From assembly GCF_900101125.1 (NCBI RefSeq), contig NZ_FNFL01000006.1, positions 1 through 64,000 of the forward strand: 64,000 nt of DNA, in the 5' to 3' direction. This stretch comes from Sediminibacillus albus. GTDB lineage: Bacteria; Bacillota; Bacilli; Bacillales; Amphibacillaceae. Position 1 is the first letter of the stretch. The number at the start of each line of letters is the position of its first letter. Shown one piece after another: positions 10,143 through 18,964 of the stretch. The notes below the pieces were generated by a model. The model worked only from the letters and a program-made list of their open reading frames with translations, was not told where the DNA came from and made no database searches. The translations under genes and the position numbers were made by a program.

Positions 10143-10475
10143 TTATTTTTCAGAGATGGTAATATATTTTCCATAGTCTCTTGCTATGGTCTCCAAGGAT
10201 ACCATCATACCCTCGAGCAGTAAATGTGCTTTAGCTTTTTTTTCATCTGTTAAATCTTCAGGCAGTTCCATCCGTAAATAACCGCCTTCTTCACCTGCTT
10301 GTTCAATGATTGGTTCCATTTCACAAAGAGAGATTACAGCATTTACAGATCCAAAGGAAACTGCTGAAACTCCAGCGCAGACCAAGTCATAGCCTTCTGA
10401 CACACTGTCAGCATGGCCTCGTAACTCGAACGCGTCAATATTGCCTTGTGTACGGTTCACTGTCACCTTAATCAT
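10143..10475 (-). CDS. prp: Ribosomal-processing cysteine protease Prp
   Basis: Prp (YsxB family) cleaves the N-terminal extension of L27 in Firmicutes. The 110-residue protein shows the conserved His in ELRGHADS (about residue 22) and the catalytic Cys in DLVCAGVSAVSFG (about residue 34). The position between rplU and rpmA is standard, and the LNLQFF leader on the neighbouring L27 gives it its substrate. Confidence 0.95.
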   Translation of the reverse strand: MIKVTVNRTQGNIDAFELRGHADSVSEGYDLVCAGVSAVSFGSVNAVISLCEMEPIIEQAGEEGGYLRMELPEDLTDEKKAKAHLLLEGMMVSLETIARDYGKYITISEK

Positions 10476-10487
10476 CTAAACCAGCCT

Positions 10488-10796
10488 TTAAGCATTGATT
10501 TTATCAATAGTTAGTTTAGTGTAAGGTTGACGATGACCTTGTTTACGACGGTAGTTTTTCTTTGGCTTGTATTTGAAGACAGTTACTTTTCTGCCGCGCC
10601 CTTGCTTTTCAACTTTAGCTGTGACAGAAGCACCATCAACGTAAGGAGCTCCGACTTTTACATCGTCACCGCCAACGACAAGCACTTTGTCAAATGTAAC
10701 AGATCCGCCTACTTCACCATCCACTTTTTCTACGTAGATTGCTTGGCCCTCTTCTACTTTGACTTGTTTACCACCAGTTTCAATAATTGCGTACAT
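10488..10796 (-). CDS. rplU: 50S ribosomal protein L21
   Basis: The 102-residue protein starts [18 protein letters not shown], the conserved L21 N-terminus. The frame is open 12 codons further upstream, but those overlap the leader RNA; the ATG at 10796 is preceded by GAGGAGGTGC. The C-terminus [19 protein letters not shown] is typical and binds 23S rRNA. It is the first gene of the rplU-prp-rpmA operon. Confidence 0.98.
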   Translation of the reverse strand: MYAIIETGGKQVKVEEGQAIYVEKVDGEVGGSVTFDKVLVVGGDDVKVGAPYVDGASVTAKVEKQGRGRKVTVFKYKPKKNYRRKQGHRQPYTKLTIDKINA

Positions 10797-10799
10797 AGT

Positions 10800-10905
10800 T
10801 CTGCACCTCCTCGTTAGACTAAGACTCGCCATTCAGGTGTCAACAGACGTTGACTTAGAAACCTGTTCTGTGCGGTTGTAGCATGCGGGTGCTACGATGA
10901 ATAAC
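10800..10905 (-). promoter_or_regulatory. L21-type ribosomal protein leader RNA
   Basis: The rplU 5' UTR on the minus strand folds into clear hairpins: GTAGCA-loop-TGCTAC, then CAGGT...ACACCTG enclosing GTCAAC-gtct-GTTGAC. A structured leader at this position is a recognised feature of Firmicutes rplU operons (L21 leader) and is thought to mediate autogenous control. The call rests on position and stems, not on a covariance search. Confidence 0.65.
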
Positions 10906-10911
10906 ATACTG

Positions 10912-10941
10912 ATGTTACCATAGATTAAAAAAGTTTGTCAA
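10912..10941 (-). promoter_or_regulatory. Candidate sigma-A promoter for rplU
   Basis: On the minus strand TTGACA is followed after 18 nt by TAACAT. It overlaps the 3' end of the RNase G gene and would start the rplU leader transcript about 110 nt before the gene. Confidence 0.5.
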
Positions 10942-12391
10942 TACTTTCTGTTGGCTTTGCTGTCAAATACTGCCCTGCATATTCCTTGCTTCCTGCATAA
11001 ACAACTTTGAAGAAACTGCCGATTTGATCAGTTTTAACTAGATACAATTCCCCCCCCAGATTATCCGCAAGATTTTCCAGAGAAACCAATTGCAAGAACT
11101 GCCGATGAACCTCAGCAGTCACTTCAACTATGAGCACTTCTGCATTTGCTCCAGCCTGTTGGATGAGCTCTCTTTCCATCATAAACGCAATCGTAGAAGG
11201 GGAAAAACAGCTTTGGTTTGATTGAGAACTATCCTGCAATAAATAAGAAAGCGGGTATAGCTCCCGTTTTCTGGACATTTCCAGAAGCCCCAGCTTCGTA
11301 AAACCATAAATTTCTGTCCGGACTGGATCAGCAGCAAGCTGTTCTGTCATTTCCTTAATAAGATCTGCTTTATCCTTCGTTGATTTCATATTAATGAAAT
11401 CAATAATAATGATACCGGAAATGTTGCGGAAACGCAGCTCCCTGACAATTTCTTTCGCGGCAATCCTATTCACTCTAACTGCCGTTTGGCCTTTATCGCT
11501 TTTGCCTGTGAAAGCTGCCGAATTGACATCTATCACGGTTAATGCCTCTGTCTGATCTATATATAACTCGATTCCTTTTTCCATAGAAACCTTGCGTCTG
11601 ACTGCCCGTTCTAAAAGCTGATTGATAGACATTGGCAAGGTTGTTTCTAATTGCCTATTCCATTGGGTGATGGCTGCAAGGTCAACAAAAGCCGCCCTGA
11701 TTTTTTTGGCCATATCCAAACTGTCTGTGATAACTGAGTCAATTGTCCCAGGAGAAAACTTTCGGAGAAGCCGCTCCGGAACAGCAGTGTCTTCATATAG
11801 TCTGGCAGGAACATTACTTGAGTGGGCTTGAGTACTCAGCATCCTCCACTGTTTACGTAAATGGTCCAGCTCATTTTCCAAATCTGTAAAAGGCACCTGA
11901 TGCCCGCTAGTCCGGATGATAGCTCCCTCTTCCCCTGAAAGCATTGCTGTAGTTCTGTCCCGCAGTTCTCCTCTTAAAGGTTCATTTATTTTTTTCGAGA
12001 CAGCTACGTAATTTCCAAAAGGGAGATAAATGATATTCGTCCCTGGGAGGGTTACATTAGCTGTCAGCTTGGCACCTTTATTTCCATATGCTGCCTTCTG
12101 AACTTGCACAAAGATGCTCTGACCTTCCGTGATAATATTTTCAAGCTTTAAATTCGCGTCCATTCTTGCCGCTGGTAATTCTTTTTTTTGCAAAAAACCT
12201 CGCTTTCCCCCATCATAATCGATGAAAGCAGCTTGTAACCCTTTCTCTAACTTATCAACTCTAGCTATATATATATTGCCGACCTGGCCGCTCAAGCCTG
12301 GACGGTCTATCACAAGCTCTTTTAATTCGCCATTTTCCTCCACTATTCCGATCTTTTCAGAAGTTGCGGCATGAATATAAACAGTTGCCAA
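10925..12391 (-). CDS. rng: Ribonuclease E/G family protein
   Basis: RNase G/E enzymes are single-strand endoribonucleases acting in RNA processing and decay. The 488-residue protein has an S1 domain (about 35-125), an RNase H-like region and the DNase I-like catalytic part with the metal-binding aspartates in LTVIDVNSAAFTG (about residue 288) and IIIIDFINMKS (about 329). The Zn-link CPxC that normally follows GLxEMTRKR is missing: GLLEMSRKRELYPL continues without a CxxC pair, so dimerisation may differ. B. subtilis lacks this enzyme. Start is TTG after GAGGATG, 12 nt beyond spoIVFB. Confidence 0.88.
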   Translation of the reverse strand: MATVYIHAATSEKIGIVEENGELKELVIDRPGLSGQVGNIYIARVDKLEKGLQAAFIDYDGGKRGFLQKKELPAARMDANLKLENIITEGQSIFVQVQKAAYGNKGAKLTANVTLPGTNIIYLPFGNYVAVSKKINEPLRGELRDRTTAMLSGEEGAIIRTSGHQVPFTDLENELDHLRKQWRMLSTQAHSSNVPARLYEDTAVPERLLRKFSPGTIDSVITDSLDMAKKIRAAFVDLAAITQWNRQLETTLPMSINQLLERAVRRKVSMEKGIELYIDQTEALTVIDVNSAAFTGKSDKGQTAVRVNRIAAKEIVRELRFRNISGIIIIDFINMKSTKDKADLIKEMTEQLAADPVRTEIYGFTKLGLLEMSRKRELYPLSYLLQDSSQSNQSCFSPSTIAFMMERELIQQAGANAEVLIVEVTAEVHRQFLQLVSLENLADNLGGELYLVKTDQIGSFFKVVYAGSKEYAGQYLTAKPTESIDKLF

Positions 12392-12403
12392 TTTAGTTCA
12401 TCC

Positions 12404-13270
12404 TCACTCATCGCTATGCATTATTTCTCCAGCACTAGCCTGGTACTGGTTTATTTTAAAATATGCGTACAAGCATACTTTTTCATCCATCCAGCCTTCC
12501 GTTCTGCCGGCTTGTTTCACAAAAATGTGATGGGTTTCCGCCCGCTTGAATTTGGAAAATACATCGATCAAGCGTGTGTCCGGCGCAACAACCAACGGTC
12601 TGACTTTTAATTTATTCTGCTTAGCCATATACCTTTTCACTAAAAAACGAATAAAAATATAATAGCGCTGTTTCCATTCTAGACGATTCTCCCAGATTAT
12701 AAAACCCGCGAGCATTACGGTACTTAATGTAAATGGATAAAAAATAAGAAAAGAAAAAACTCCAATCGCCGAAAATATGATGGAGCTGATAATTGTCACA
12801 CTATGGGCTTTTCTAAAGGGAAGAAAACGGGATAACATCAAAAAATAAATGCGCCCGCCATCCAGTGGCCAAATCGGCAGCAGATTAAATAGTAGAATCG
12901 TTGTATTATATAAATAGCCGAGTTGAATGACTGCTTGGGGAAGGACTTCAAACTTGGAAAACATCAATAAGAGCAGGTATATCCAGATATGCTGAAGCGG
13001 GCCAGATGCTATGATCCAGGCCTCTTCCCTCATTGGCTTCGTGCTGTGCTCTTCCGTTTCCATAACTCCGCCGAACACCCACAAGCTGATCCTCCTAATT
13101 CTCCAGCCAAATTTGCGGGCTGCAGCAAAATGGCCGAGTTCATGAATAAAGACTATTAAAAAGATGACAACGAATTCTACCAGCATCCCGGTTATTACTG
13201 CAGTGACCGCAAAAAACCACAATACCGGATGTATATGCAATTGAGGAAACATGCTACTGCTGTTCGTCAA
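12404..13270 (-). CDS. spoIVFB: Sporulation intramembrane metalloprotease SpoIVFB
   Basis: SpoIVFB is the S2P-type protease of the mother cell that cleaves pro-sigma-K. The 288-residue protein has several membrane helices, the zinc motif HELGHFAAA (about residue 43), the second ligand region LLPIWPLDGGR, and a C-terminal CBS-like domain (about 215-288). Start is uncertain: TTG at 13270 has AGGTGAT upstream; an in-frame ATG at 13252 has a weaker site. The TTG start overlaps spoIVFA by 17 bp, consistent with coupled synthesis of the two partners. Confidence 0.93.
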   Translation of the reverse strand: MTNSSSMFPQLHIHPVLWFFAVTAVITGMLVEFVVIFLIVFIHELGHFAAARKFGWRIRRISLWVFGGVMETEEHSTKPMREEAWIIASGPLQHIWIYLLLLMFSKFEVLPQAVIQLGYLYNTTILLFNLLPIWPLDGGRIYFLMLSRFLPFRKAHSVTIISSIIFSAIGVFSFLIFYPFTLSTVMLAGFIIWENRLEWKQRYYIFIRFLVKRYMAKQNKLKVRPLVVAPDTRLIDVFSKFKRAETHHIFVKQAGRTEGWMDEKVCLYAYFKINQYQASAGEIMHSDE

Positions 13271-14015
13271 CTTGCATCACCTGAACCGGATCTAAAAATT
13301 GATTGTTTTTTTGAATAGCGAAGTAAATATCCTGTTTATTTTCCTGGGAAGGATCAAATTCTCCGATTACATGATTGTCCCCTACAAATTGATACTGATA
13401 TACATCGATGGCACTTAAGTGGCCATAAATGCTTTTACTTCTATCAGGATGTTGGATAATGATTGTTTTTCCGGTCTCGCGGTTATTGCCTGCGAAAATA
13501 ACTATTCCATTATTGACTGCCACGACCTCCGATTTTTCGTTAGCAGTAATACGGATTGCCTCACCGTTCGTTTGAAATGACTGACTGACAGTTCCATTCA
13601 CTGGCAAAATAGCTGGAAGGCTTCCCTCAGCTTCCTGGTTGGAGGATACTGCCAAAGGGCTGCCGAACTTTTCCTGGTACCAGGCATTAACAGAAGCAAA
13701 CGGGAATTCTTCTTTTAATGCCTGGGTTGTCCACTGTTTCGGCTGCTCTGCCCAACCAGCATCCATCCGATAAACCATCGATACAACAAAAAATATTACA
13801 GCTGCCAAAATCACTTTCATTACCAGAGTTCCGGCAAAACTGTCCTTTGATGTTTGTGGATTAACAAAATCTGAAGAAAAAGGCATATAACCATGTTTTT
13901 CTTCTTCCTGTGGGATAGAAGTGTGATGGCTTCTGTTCGGTATCGAACTGCTCAATGGGTTTTCTTTTTTTCTTTTAGCAATATTTCTCCTAACTTGCTG
14001 CACATCTTTTTTCAT
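13254..14015 (-). CDS. spoIVFA: Stage IV sporulation protein FA (SpoIVFB regulator)
   Basis: SpoIVFA anchors and inhibits SpoIVFB together with BofA in the outer forespore membrane. The 253-residue product (ATG at 14015 with AAGGAAAG upstream; the frame is open 25 codons further) has a basic N-terminus, one membrane helix (VMKVILAAVIFFVVSMVY) and a C-terminal M23/LytM-like domain. That domain lacks the usual HxxxD and second HxH histidine (only YGHLS remains), so it is not an active peptidase, as is normal for the family. Confidence 0.9.
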   Translation of the reverse strand: MKKDVQQVRRNIAKRKKENPLSSSIPNRSHHTSIPQEEEKHGYMPFSSDFVNPQTSKDSFAGTLVMKVILAAVIFFVVSMVYRMDAGWAEQPKQWTTQALKEEFPFASVNAWYQEKFGSPLAVSSNQEAEGSLPAILPVNGTVSQSFQTNGEAIRITANEKSEVVAVNNGIVIFAGNNRETGKTIIIQHPDRSKSIYGHLSAIDVYQYQFVGDNHVIGEFDPSQENKQDIYFAIQKNNQFLDPVQVMQVDEQQ

Positions 14016-14067
14016 TCGTTTCACTTTCCTTCGCAGGGATTTGTACAAGTCTATGAAACAAAGAAAA

Positions 14068-14096
14068 AAGATATGCTGGCCCTGGAACAATAATTG
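14068..14096 (-). promoter_or_regulatory. Candidate sigma-E promoter for spoIVFAB
   Basis: On the minus strand CAATTATT is followed after 13 nt by CATATCTT, close to sigma-E spacing and -10 (CATAnnnT). It lies about 50 nt upstream of the spoIVFA start. The operon is sigma-E dependent in B. subtilis. The -35 match is only moderate. Confidence 0.35.
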
Positions 14097-14187
14097 TTAA
14101 ATGGATCGATAACATGTACCCATTATAAGATTTAGTAACAAACATAAAAATCACCCAGCTTTCTATTAAAAACAGGGAGATTTGTTT

Positions 14188-14420
14188 GAGGCCGCTGAAA
14201 AAGTCTTTTTTAATCTAAAGGTGCTGTCAACGTTTATTGTTCATTCCATGAAACGCTTGTTGGTGGTTGCTTGCCGCGGGCACGGCCTCAGCTAACTAGG
14301 TCAAGAAAATCACTTGACAAAGTGGGTCTTCGGCTCGCGCTGTTCCCGCAGGCGTCACCATCGATCGCTTATCGCGGAATCAACAGAGGCCAATCTGAAA
14401 AAAGTTATTTTGCATAGACA
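14188..14420. repeat. Degenerate Bacillaceae-type repetitive (MITE-like) element
   Basis: This fills much of the gene-free stretch between spoIVFA and minD. It is GC-rich compared with its flanks and contains CCGCGGGCACGGCCTCAGC, GTCTTCGGCTCGCGCTGTTC and CCGCAGGCGTC. From memory this block order (ccgcgg, tgttcccgcaggcgtc) is that of dispersed non-coding repeats in many Bacillaceae genomes. GTCAAG-aaaatca-CTTGAC forms a central hairpin. Two similar motifs in the same orientation, GAGGCCGCTGAAAAAG (14188) and GAGGCCAATCTGAAAAAAG (14386), bound it. Open frames across it do not look like protein. Confidence 0.5.
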
Positions 14421-14556
14421 CGGATTTGAGGTCGCCTCATCTTCGGGTTCTATAAGGCATGCGCATTCAAGGTGCGATGGCGATTTTTACGGCAAATGTG
14501 AAACGAATTGTTAAACTAATCAATGAGTAGAAGGCACAAACCTCTTGAAATTAGAC

Positions 14557-14604
14557 GAAAAGCCGTCTGTGTGGAAATTAAATTCCATACAGACAGCTTT
14601 TTAA
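14557..14604 (-). terminator. Terminator after minD
   Basis: Minus-strand AAGCTGTCTGTATGGAA pairs with TTCCACACAGACGGCTT and runs into TTCG. It is long, nearly perfect, and lies about 60 nt past the minD stop. Confidence 0.8.
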
Positions 14605-14662
14605 AATTCCACCTATTATAGAGCTTCAATTTTCAGTGGTTTCATTTGCATTCCGGGATTTT

Positions 14663-15460
14663 TTATGACCGCATACCAAAGAATTTCTTCATTTTAGAAA
14701 ACATGCCTTTATCTTCTTCTAAAGATAAAAGCGGCACCGTTTCTCCGAGGATTCTTCTCGTTATATTGCGGTAAGCCAGCGAGGCTTTGGTATTAGGATG
14801 AAAAGCAACAGGCTCTCCATGATTGGAAGCTTTAATTACTTCATCATCATCCGCTACGATACCGAGCAATTCAATCGACAAAATTTGAACAATTTCATCA
14901 ACATCAAGCATATCCCCGGTTTTGACCATGTGGTTTCGGATTCTATTGACAATTAAATGCGGCGGCTCAATATCTTCTTTTTCCAATAAACCAATAATTC
15001 TATCAGCATCACGAACACTGGATTTCTCAGGAGTGGTTACCACAATTGCTTTATCAGCCCCGGCGACAGCATTTTTGTAGCCTTGTTCGATACCGGCAGG
15101 ACAATCTATTAATATGTAATCATACTCCTGTTTTAATTCGGTGACAATTTCCTCCATTCCCTCTGGAGTCAGATCAGACTTATCACTAGTTTGGGCAGCT
15201 GGCAGCAGGTATAAGCAATCAAACCGTTTATCTTTAATCAGAGCTTGCTTTAATTTGCACCTTTTTTGAATGACATCGACTATATCATAGATAATACGGT
15301 TTTCCAGTCCCATGACCACATCCAAATTCCGCAGACCGATGTCTGTATCGATAAGACAAACTTTTTTCTCCATTAATGCAAGTGCTGTTCCTAAATTGGC
15401 TGTGGTGGTTGTCTTGCCAACTCCACCCTTACCTGAAGTAATAACGATTGCTTCACCCAT
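14663..15460 (-). CDS. minD: Septum site-determining ATPase MinD
   Basis: MinD recruits MinC to the membrane and keeps division away from the poles. The 265-residue ParA-family ATPase has the deviant Walker A motif GKGGVGKTTTTANLG (about 10-24), switch DIGLRNLDVV and IDCPAGIEQG, and the C-terminal amphipathic membrane-targeting helix MFSKMKKFFGMRS. The gene overlaps minC by 8 bp and ends the mreBCD-minCD series. Confidence 0.97.
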   Translation of the reverse strand: MGEAIVITSGKGGVGKTTTTANLGTALALMEKKVCLIDTDIGLRNLDVVMGLENRIIYDIVDVIQKRCKLKQALIKDKRFDCLYLLPAAQTSDKSDLTPEGMEEIVTELKQEYDYILIDCPAGIEQGYKNAVAGADKAIVVTTPEKSSVRDADRIIGLLEKEDIEPPHLIVNRIRNHMVKTGDMLDVDEIVQILSIELLGIVADDDEVIKASNHGEPVAFHPNTKASLAYRNITRRILGETVPLLSLEEDKGMFSKMKKFFGMRS

Positions 15461-16139
15461 GAATCATTCTCCTTTCAAACCCGTTTATATCCGGTCGTTT
15501 TCGTGAAAGAACTTGGAGGCGGTCAATGATAATCTTTTCTTTCTCTTTATCTATTATCCCGCATTCCATATAGACACCTTCTGTATCATAATCAGGGGAT
15601 CGGCTGATATAATCAGCAATCCTCAGCTGTGTTGGTTTCATATATGCGGCAGCAATAATCGCTTCTCGATTATTTGGAAAACCGGCATGAGCTACTCCGC
15701 GGAGATTACCCATGACAAAAATATTGCCGCTGGCTATAATTTTCCCTCCTGGGTTCACATCGCCAATCAACAGCATATCACCGGTGACTTCAAGGACTTG
15801 TCCTGAACGGACCACCTTATTTACCACTTTTACTTCACTATCTTCCAACCATTGCAGAGCCTGTTTTTTCGGAATGACATCAGACTCGATGGATTGGACA
15901 ACTAATTTATTTTTATTACGGATCACTCGCCTTAGTTCTTCTTCCTGATCCTGATGCAAATAGCGGTTTCCCAATTGAATCGTTACTGTAATCATCGGAT
16001 CATCATCCGCCACATGATTGGTTGATAACGTTTCTTCCAGTTCAGTCAGCAACTCGCTGAACGAGCATGTATCATCAATATACAGGGTAAGACCATCCCT
16101 AGTTCCTTTAATCGTTATAAGTTGCTTGCTGCCTGCCAC
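15453..16139 (-). CDS. minC: Septum site-determining protein MinC
   Basis: MinC blocks FtsZ polymerisation when membrane-bound through MinD. The product (228 residues) has an N-terminal FtsZ-interacting domain (ITIKGTRDGLTLYIDD) and a C-terminal beta-helix (VVRSGQVLEVTGDMLLIGDVNPGG, repeated Gly-turns; about 110-215). The start is taken as GTG at 16139, 7 nt after GAGGTG; an ATG two codons earlier lies too close to that site. Confidence 0.93.
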   Translation of the reverse strand: MAGSKQLITIKGTRDGLTLYIDDTCSFSELLTELEETLSTNHVADDDPMITVTIQLGNRYLHQDQEEELRRVIRNKNKLVVQSIESDVIPKKQALQWLEDSEVKVVNKVVRSGQVLEVTGDMLLIGDVNPGGKIIASGNIFVMGNLRGVAHAGFPNNREAIIAAAYMKPTQLRIADYISRSPDYDTEGVYMECGIIDKEKEKIIIDRLQVLSRKRPDINGFERRMIHG

Positions 16140-16220
16140 GATCATTCACCTCAAACTATTTATTAAATAACCAGATCAATTCAGCAGCCATTGAATTTAA
16201 TGGTTTTTTGCTTTATTAAA

Positions 16221-16760
16221 TTAAAGATTGTTGGAATTGCTGAAGCGCTCCTTTGACCATTCGACAAGCTTGCGCTTGGTCAATGGATAAATCAATAAAA
16301 AGAATATTAGATTTGCCAGCAAGGTTGGTATTAACCGGATATACAAAAATTCCTGCCAGGAAATCCCTGTTATCCCAATAAAAGAATAAACAATATATAC
16401 TCCAGTATCGGCCAATCCAACTGCTATTACAGTTAATAACAGGGCCACAAAGAAATTGGTATGGAGCATCTTTTTCATACCATGGACTGCATAAACGACC
16501 AAAGGATAGATAAACATATAAACGCCTAATACACTCGTATAAACCACATCAATCATTAAGCCAAATACAATGCCATACATAACCGATAAATATGTATATT
16601 CCAAGTCGTAAAAAACACTTATTAAAACAAGATATATTAATACCCAGTGAGCAACTACCATCCACTGTCCAGTTACAAGGCTGTTCGGTAAGAAGTCCTG
16701 AGCCACACCTTCAATAATCAGAAAGAATAAAAGAAAAAGAGGAAGATAAAATCTTTTCAT
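16221..16760 (-). CDS. mreD: Rod shape-determining protein MreD
   Basis: The 179-residue, strongly hydrophobic protein has about five or six membrane helices (start MKRFYLPLFLLFFLIIEGVAQ). MreD is part of the elongasome that positions lateral wall synthesis with MreB and MreC. Its ATG overlaps the mreC stop by one base (TAATG), showing translational coupling. The call rests on length, topology and mreBCD order. Confidence 0.92.
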   Translation of the reverse strand: MKRFYLPLFLLFFLIIEGVAQDFLPNSLVTGQWMVVAHWVLIYLVLISVFYDLEYTYLSVMYGIVFGLMIDVVYTSVLGVYMFIYPLVVYAVHGMKKMLHTNFFVALLLTVIAVGLADTGVYIVYSFIGITGISWQEFLYIRLIPTLLANLIFFLLIYPLTKRKLVEWSKERFSNSNNL

Positions 16761-17620
16761 TATTCTTCCCCCTCCTCTTGCTGATCTGCTAAGAGATTAA
16801 CCACAATCACATGGTCCATGCTGTCCACATCTGCAGCAGGAGTTACATAAGCCATCTGGGTAAGTCCATATTTATCTGGTGTAACTTCTTCTATTGTACC
16901 TATTTCCAAGCCTCTTGGGAATACCCCGCCCATTCCCGAGGAAACAACAAGGGCGCCATCCTCTATTTCAGAATCATAGGAATTCAACTTCAACATCAAT
17001 GCTTCTTTTTCTTCATCATAGCCGATAATAAAACCAGCTTCATCCTCTTTGTCTTCCTGGGAGACAGTGACAGAAATCCGGTTGGATCCGTCAAACCCTC
17101 TTAATAGCTGAACAGTCGAAGAAAATTCCGCCGCTGACTGGATTTTTCCGATCATTCCTTCCCCAGTTATCACAGCCATGTTTGCTCTTACCCCATCCTG
17201 TTTTCCCTTATTGATGGTGACTTCTTTAAAGAAAGGTTCCGGGCTTTGACTGCGGACAGAAGCTTGAATCGGTTCATAGTCGGATATCGATTCCGCCTTC
17301 TCAAGGATACTTCTTAATTCCTCGTTATCCTGTTTTAATTCCTGTATTTCATAAAGCAAGGATTTATTTTCGGCAAGACGTTGTTTTAATAGTTGATTTT
17401 CTTCATACGTATTTTTTATATCATCTATATTTGAAAAGATATTGCTCGTAAATTGTGCGGGCCGGTGCACGATCCCCTGCAGCCACCCTACTGAATCCTT
17501 TAAAAATTCTTCAGCGGTCGTCAAATCATCACGATCTCTCAAGGAAAACCCGATAAAAGCAACAAGGACGATAAATCCAATCAAAATAATGAATAAACGC
17601 GTTCTTCTAAAAAAAGACAT
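16760..17620 (-). CDS. mreC: Rod shape-determining protein MreC
   Basis: MreC is a bitopic elongasome protein linking cytoplasmic MreB to periplasm-side wall synthases. The 286-residue protein has one N-terminal membrane helix (LFIILIGFIVLVAFIGFSL), a coiled coil (about 68-108; ENQLLKQRLAENKSLLYEIQELKQDNEELRS in two stretches) and the beta-barrel MreC domain (VNKG-like TINKGKQDGVRANM; VVSSGMGGVFPRGLEIGTI). It lies 14 nt downstream of mreB. Confidence 0.95.
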   Translation of the reverse strand: MSFFRRTRLFIILIGFIVLVAFIGFSLRDRDDLTTAEEFLKDSVGWLQGIVHRPAQFTSNIFSNIDDIKNTYEENQLLKQRLAENKSLLYEIQELKQDNEELRSILEKAESISDYEPIQASVRSQSPEPFFKEVTINKGKQDGVRANMAVITGEGMIGKIQSAAEFSSTVQLLRGFDGSNRISVTVSQEDKEDEAGFIIGYDEEKEALMLKLNSYDSEIEDGALVVSSGMGGVFPRGLEIGTIEEVTPDKYGLTQMAYVTPAADVDSMDHVIVVNLLADQQEEGEE

Positions 17621-17634
17621 TAATTAACACCTAC

Positions 17635-18675
17635 TTACTTCATGAAGGATCGATTAGACACATTAGGCTGGGACCTAAAGTGATGGATATACTCTAAAGA
17701 TTTCCCTGTTCCGATAGCTACACTGTCCAGCGGTTCTTCAGCCACGAATACAGGCATCTTGGTTTCTTCACTGATGACTTGATCCAGCCGTTTCAACAAA
17801 GCGCCGCCCCCTGATAATACAATGCCGCGATCCATAATATCTGCCGCTAATTCTGGCGGGGTCTTTTCCAGCGTATTTTTGACAGCCTCTACAATAGAAG
17901 TCACTGTATCATCTAAGGAAGAAGAAATTTCCTCTGCTGTAATCGTAATTGTCTTCGGAAGTCCTGTAAGCAGGTCTCTGCCTCGTATATCCATTTCTTC
18001 ATTTTCCACAGGTAGACCAGCTGATCCGATATCCATTTTTATAGACTCAGCTGAACGTACCCCAATCATCAAATTATAATTTTTTCTAATATACTGGATT
18101 ATTGCTTCATCCATCTCATCGCCGGCAGTTCTTACAGATTGGCTGGTAACTATACCTCCCAGCGAAATAATCGCCACTTCAGTAGTCCCTCCGCCAATAT
18201 CGACAATCATACTTCCTGTAGGTTCCCAAACCGGCAAGCCTGCACCAATGGCGGCTGCAAATGGCTCTGCTATAGGAAAAGCCTCCTTCGCGCCTGCCTG
18301 TTTAGTTGCATCGATTACTGCGCGCTCTTCCACCATTGTAATACCAGAGGGTACACAAACCATTACATTCGGCTTCTTGGCAAAAGCAGAACGGTTTTTT
18401 TGTGCTTTTCTTATATAATATTTCATCATTACTGCAGTTGTATCATAATCAGCTATAACTCCGTCTTTCATCGGACGGATAACAGAAATATTGCCTGGTG
18501 TACGGCCGATCATATTCCTTGCTGAACTTCCAACAGCCTCTATTTCACCGGTAGCTGTATTCTTAGCTACAACGGATGGTTCTCTGACTACCACTCCTTT
18601 GCCTTTTACAAAAACAAGAGTGTTCGCAGTTCCTAAATCTATCCCTAAGTCTTGTGATAAACTAAATCTTCCCAA
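17635..18675 (-). CDS. mreB: Rod shape-determining actin homologue MreB
   Basis: The 346-residue product is a bacterial actin that guides cylindrical wall growth. It has phosphate-1 [32 protein letters not shown], phosphate-2 [15 protein letters not shown] and adenosine motif [14 protein letters not shown]. The start is TTG at 18675, 8 nt after AAGGGAGA, giving [14 protein letters not shown], in line with known MreB N-termini. The open frame extends 17 codons upstream but without family similarity. Confidence 0.95.
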   Translation of the reverse strand: MGRFSLSQDLGIDLGTANTLVFVKGKGVVVREPSVVAKNTATGEIEAVGSSARNMIGRTPGNISVIRPMKDGVIADYDTTAVMMKYYIRKAQKNRSAFAKKPNVMVCVPSGITMVEERAVIDATKQAGAKEAFPIAEPFAAAIGAGLPVWEPTGSMIVDIGGGTTEVAIISLGGIVTSQSVRTAGDEMDEAIIQYIRKNYNLMIGVRSAESIKMDIGSAGLPVENEEMDIRGRDLLTGLPKTITITAEEISSSLDDTVTSIVEAVKNTLEKTPPELAADIMDRGIVLSGGGALLKRLDQVISEETKMPVFVAEEPLDSVAIGTGKSLEYIHHFRSQPNVSNRSFMK

Positions 18676-18874
18676 AAATAATCTCCCTTTCCGACACGTT
18701 TCATAATGAAATAAGCTTTTTTTCACTTGTATGTTTTACTATATCGATTACCGACATAACTTGCAATTAATCCTATAGTGTTTTTCTAAATAATTCTCCA
18801 GTCCTTTATATCCATGCTTTATCACAGAACTTGATCCGAAGTTGCTGGCTTCACTGCGATATTGCATGAGAAGA

Positions 18875-18910
18875 AGCGCCAATCACAAGAAAATTCTTGG
18901 GAATGGCGCT
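18875..18910 (-). terminator. Terminator-like hairpin after radC
   Basis: AGCGCCA pairs with TGGCGCT, with an inner AAGAA/TTCTT stem, followed on the minus strand by TTCTTCTC. It separates maf-radC from mreB. Confidence 0.55.
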
Positions 18911-18964
18911 GACTGTATAATCCGTCTATATAATTATACGAAAAAAAAATAAAAATAGATAGTG

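Noticed and set aside
14314-14514. 66-codon plus-strand frame downstream of spoIVFA
   Set aside because: It lies within the repetitive element and its flank, has no ribosome-binding site and is not protein-like.
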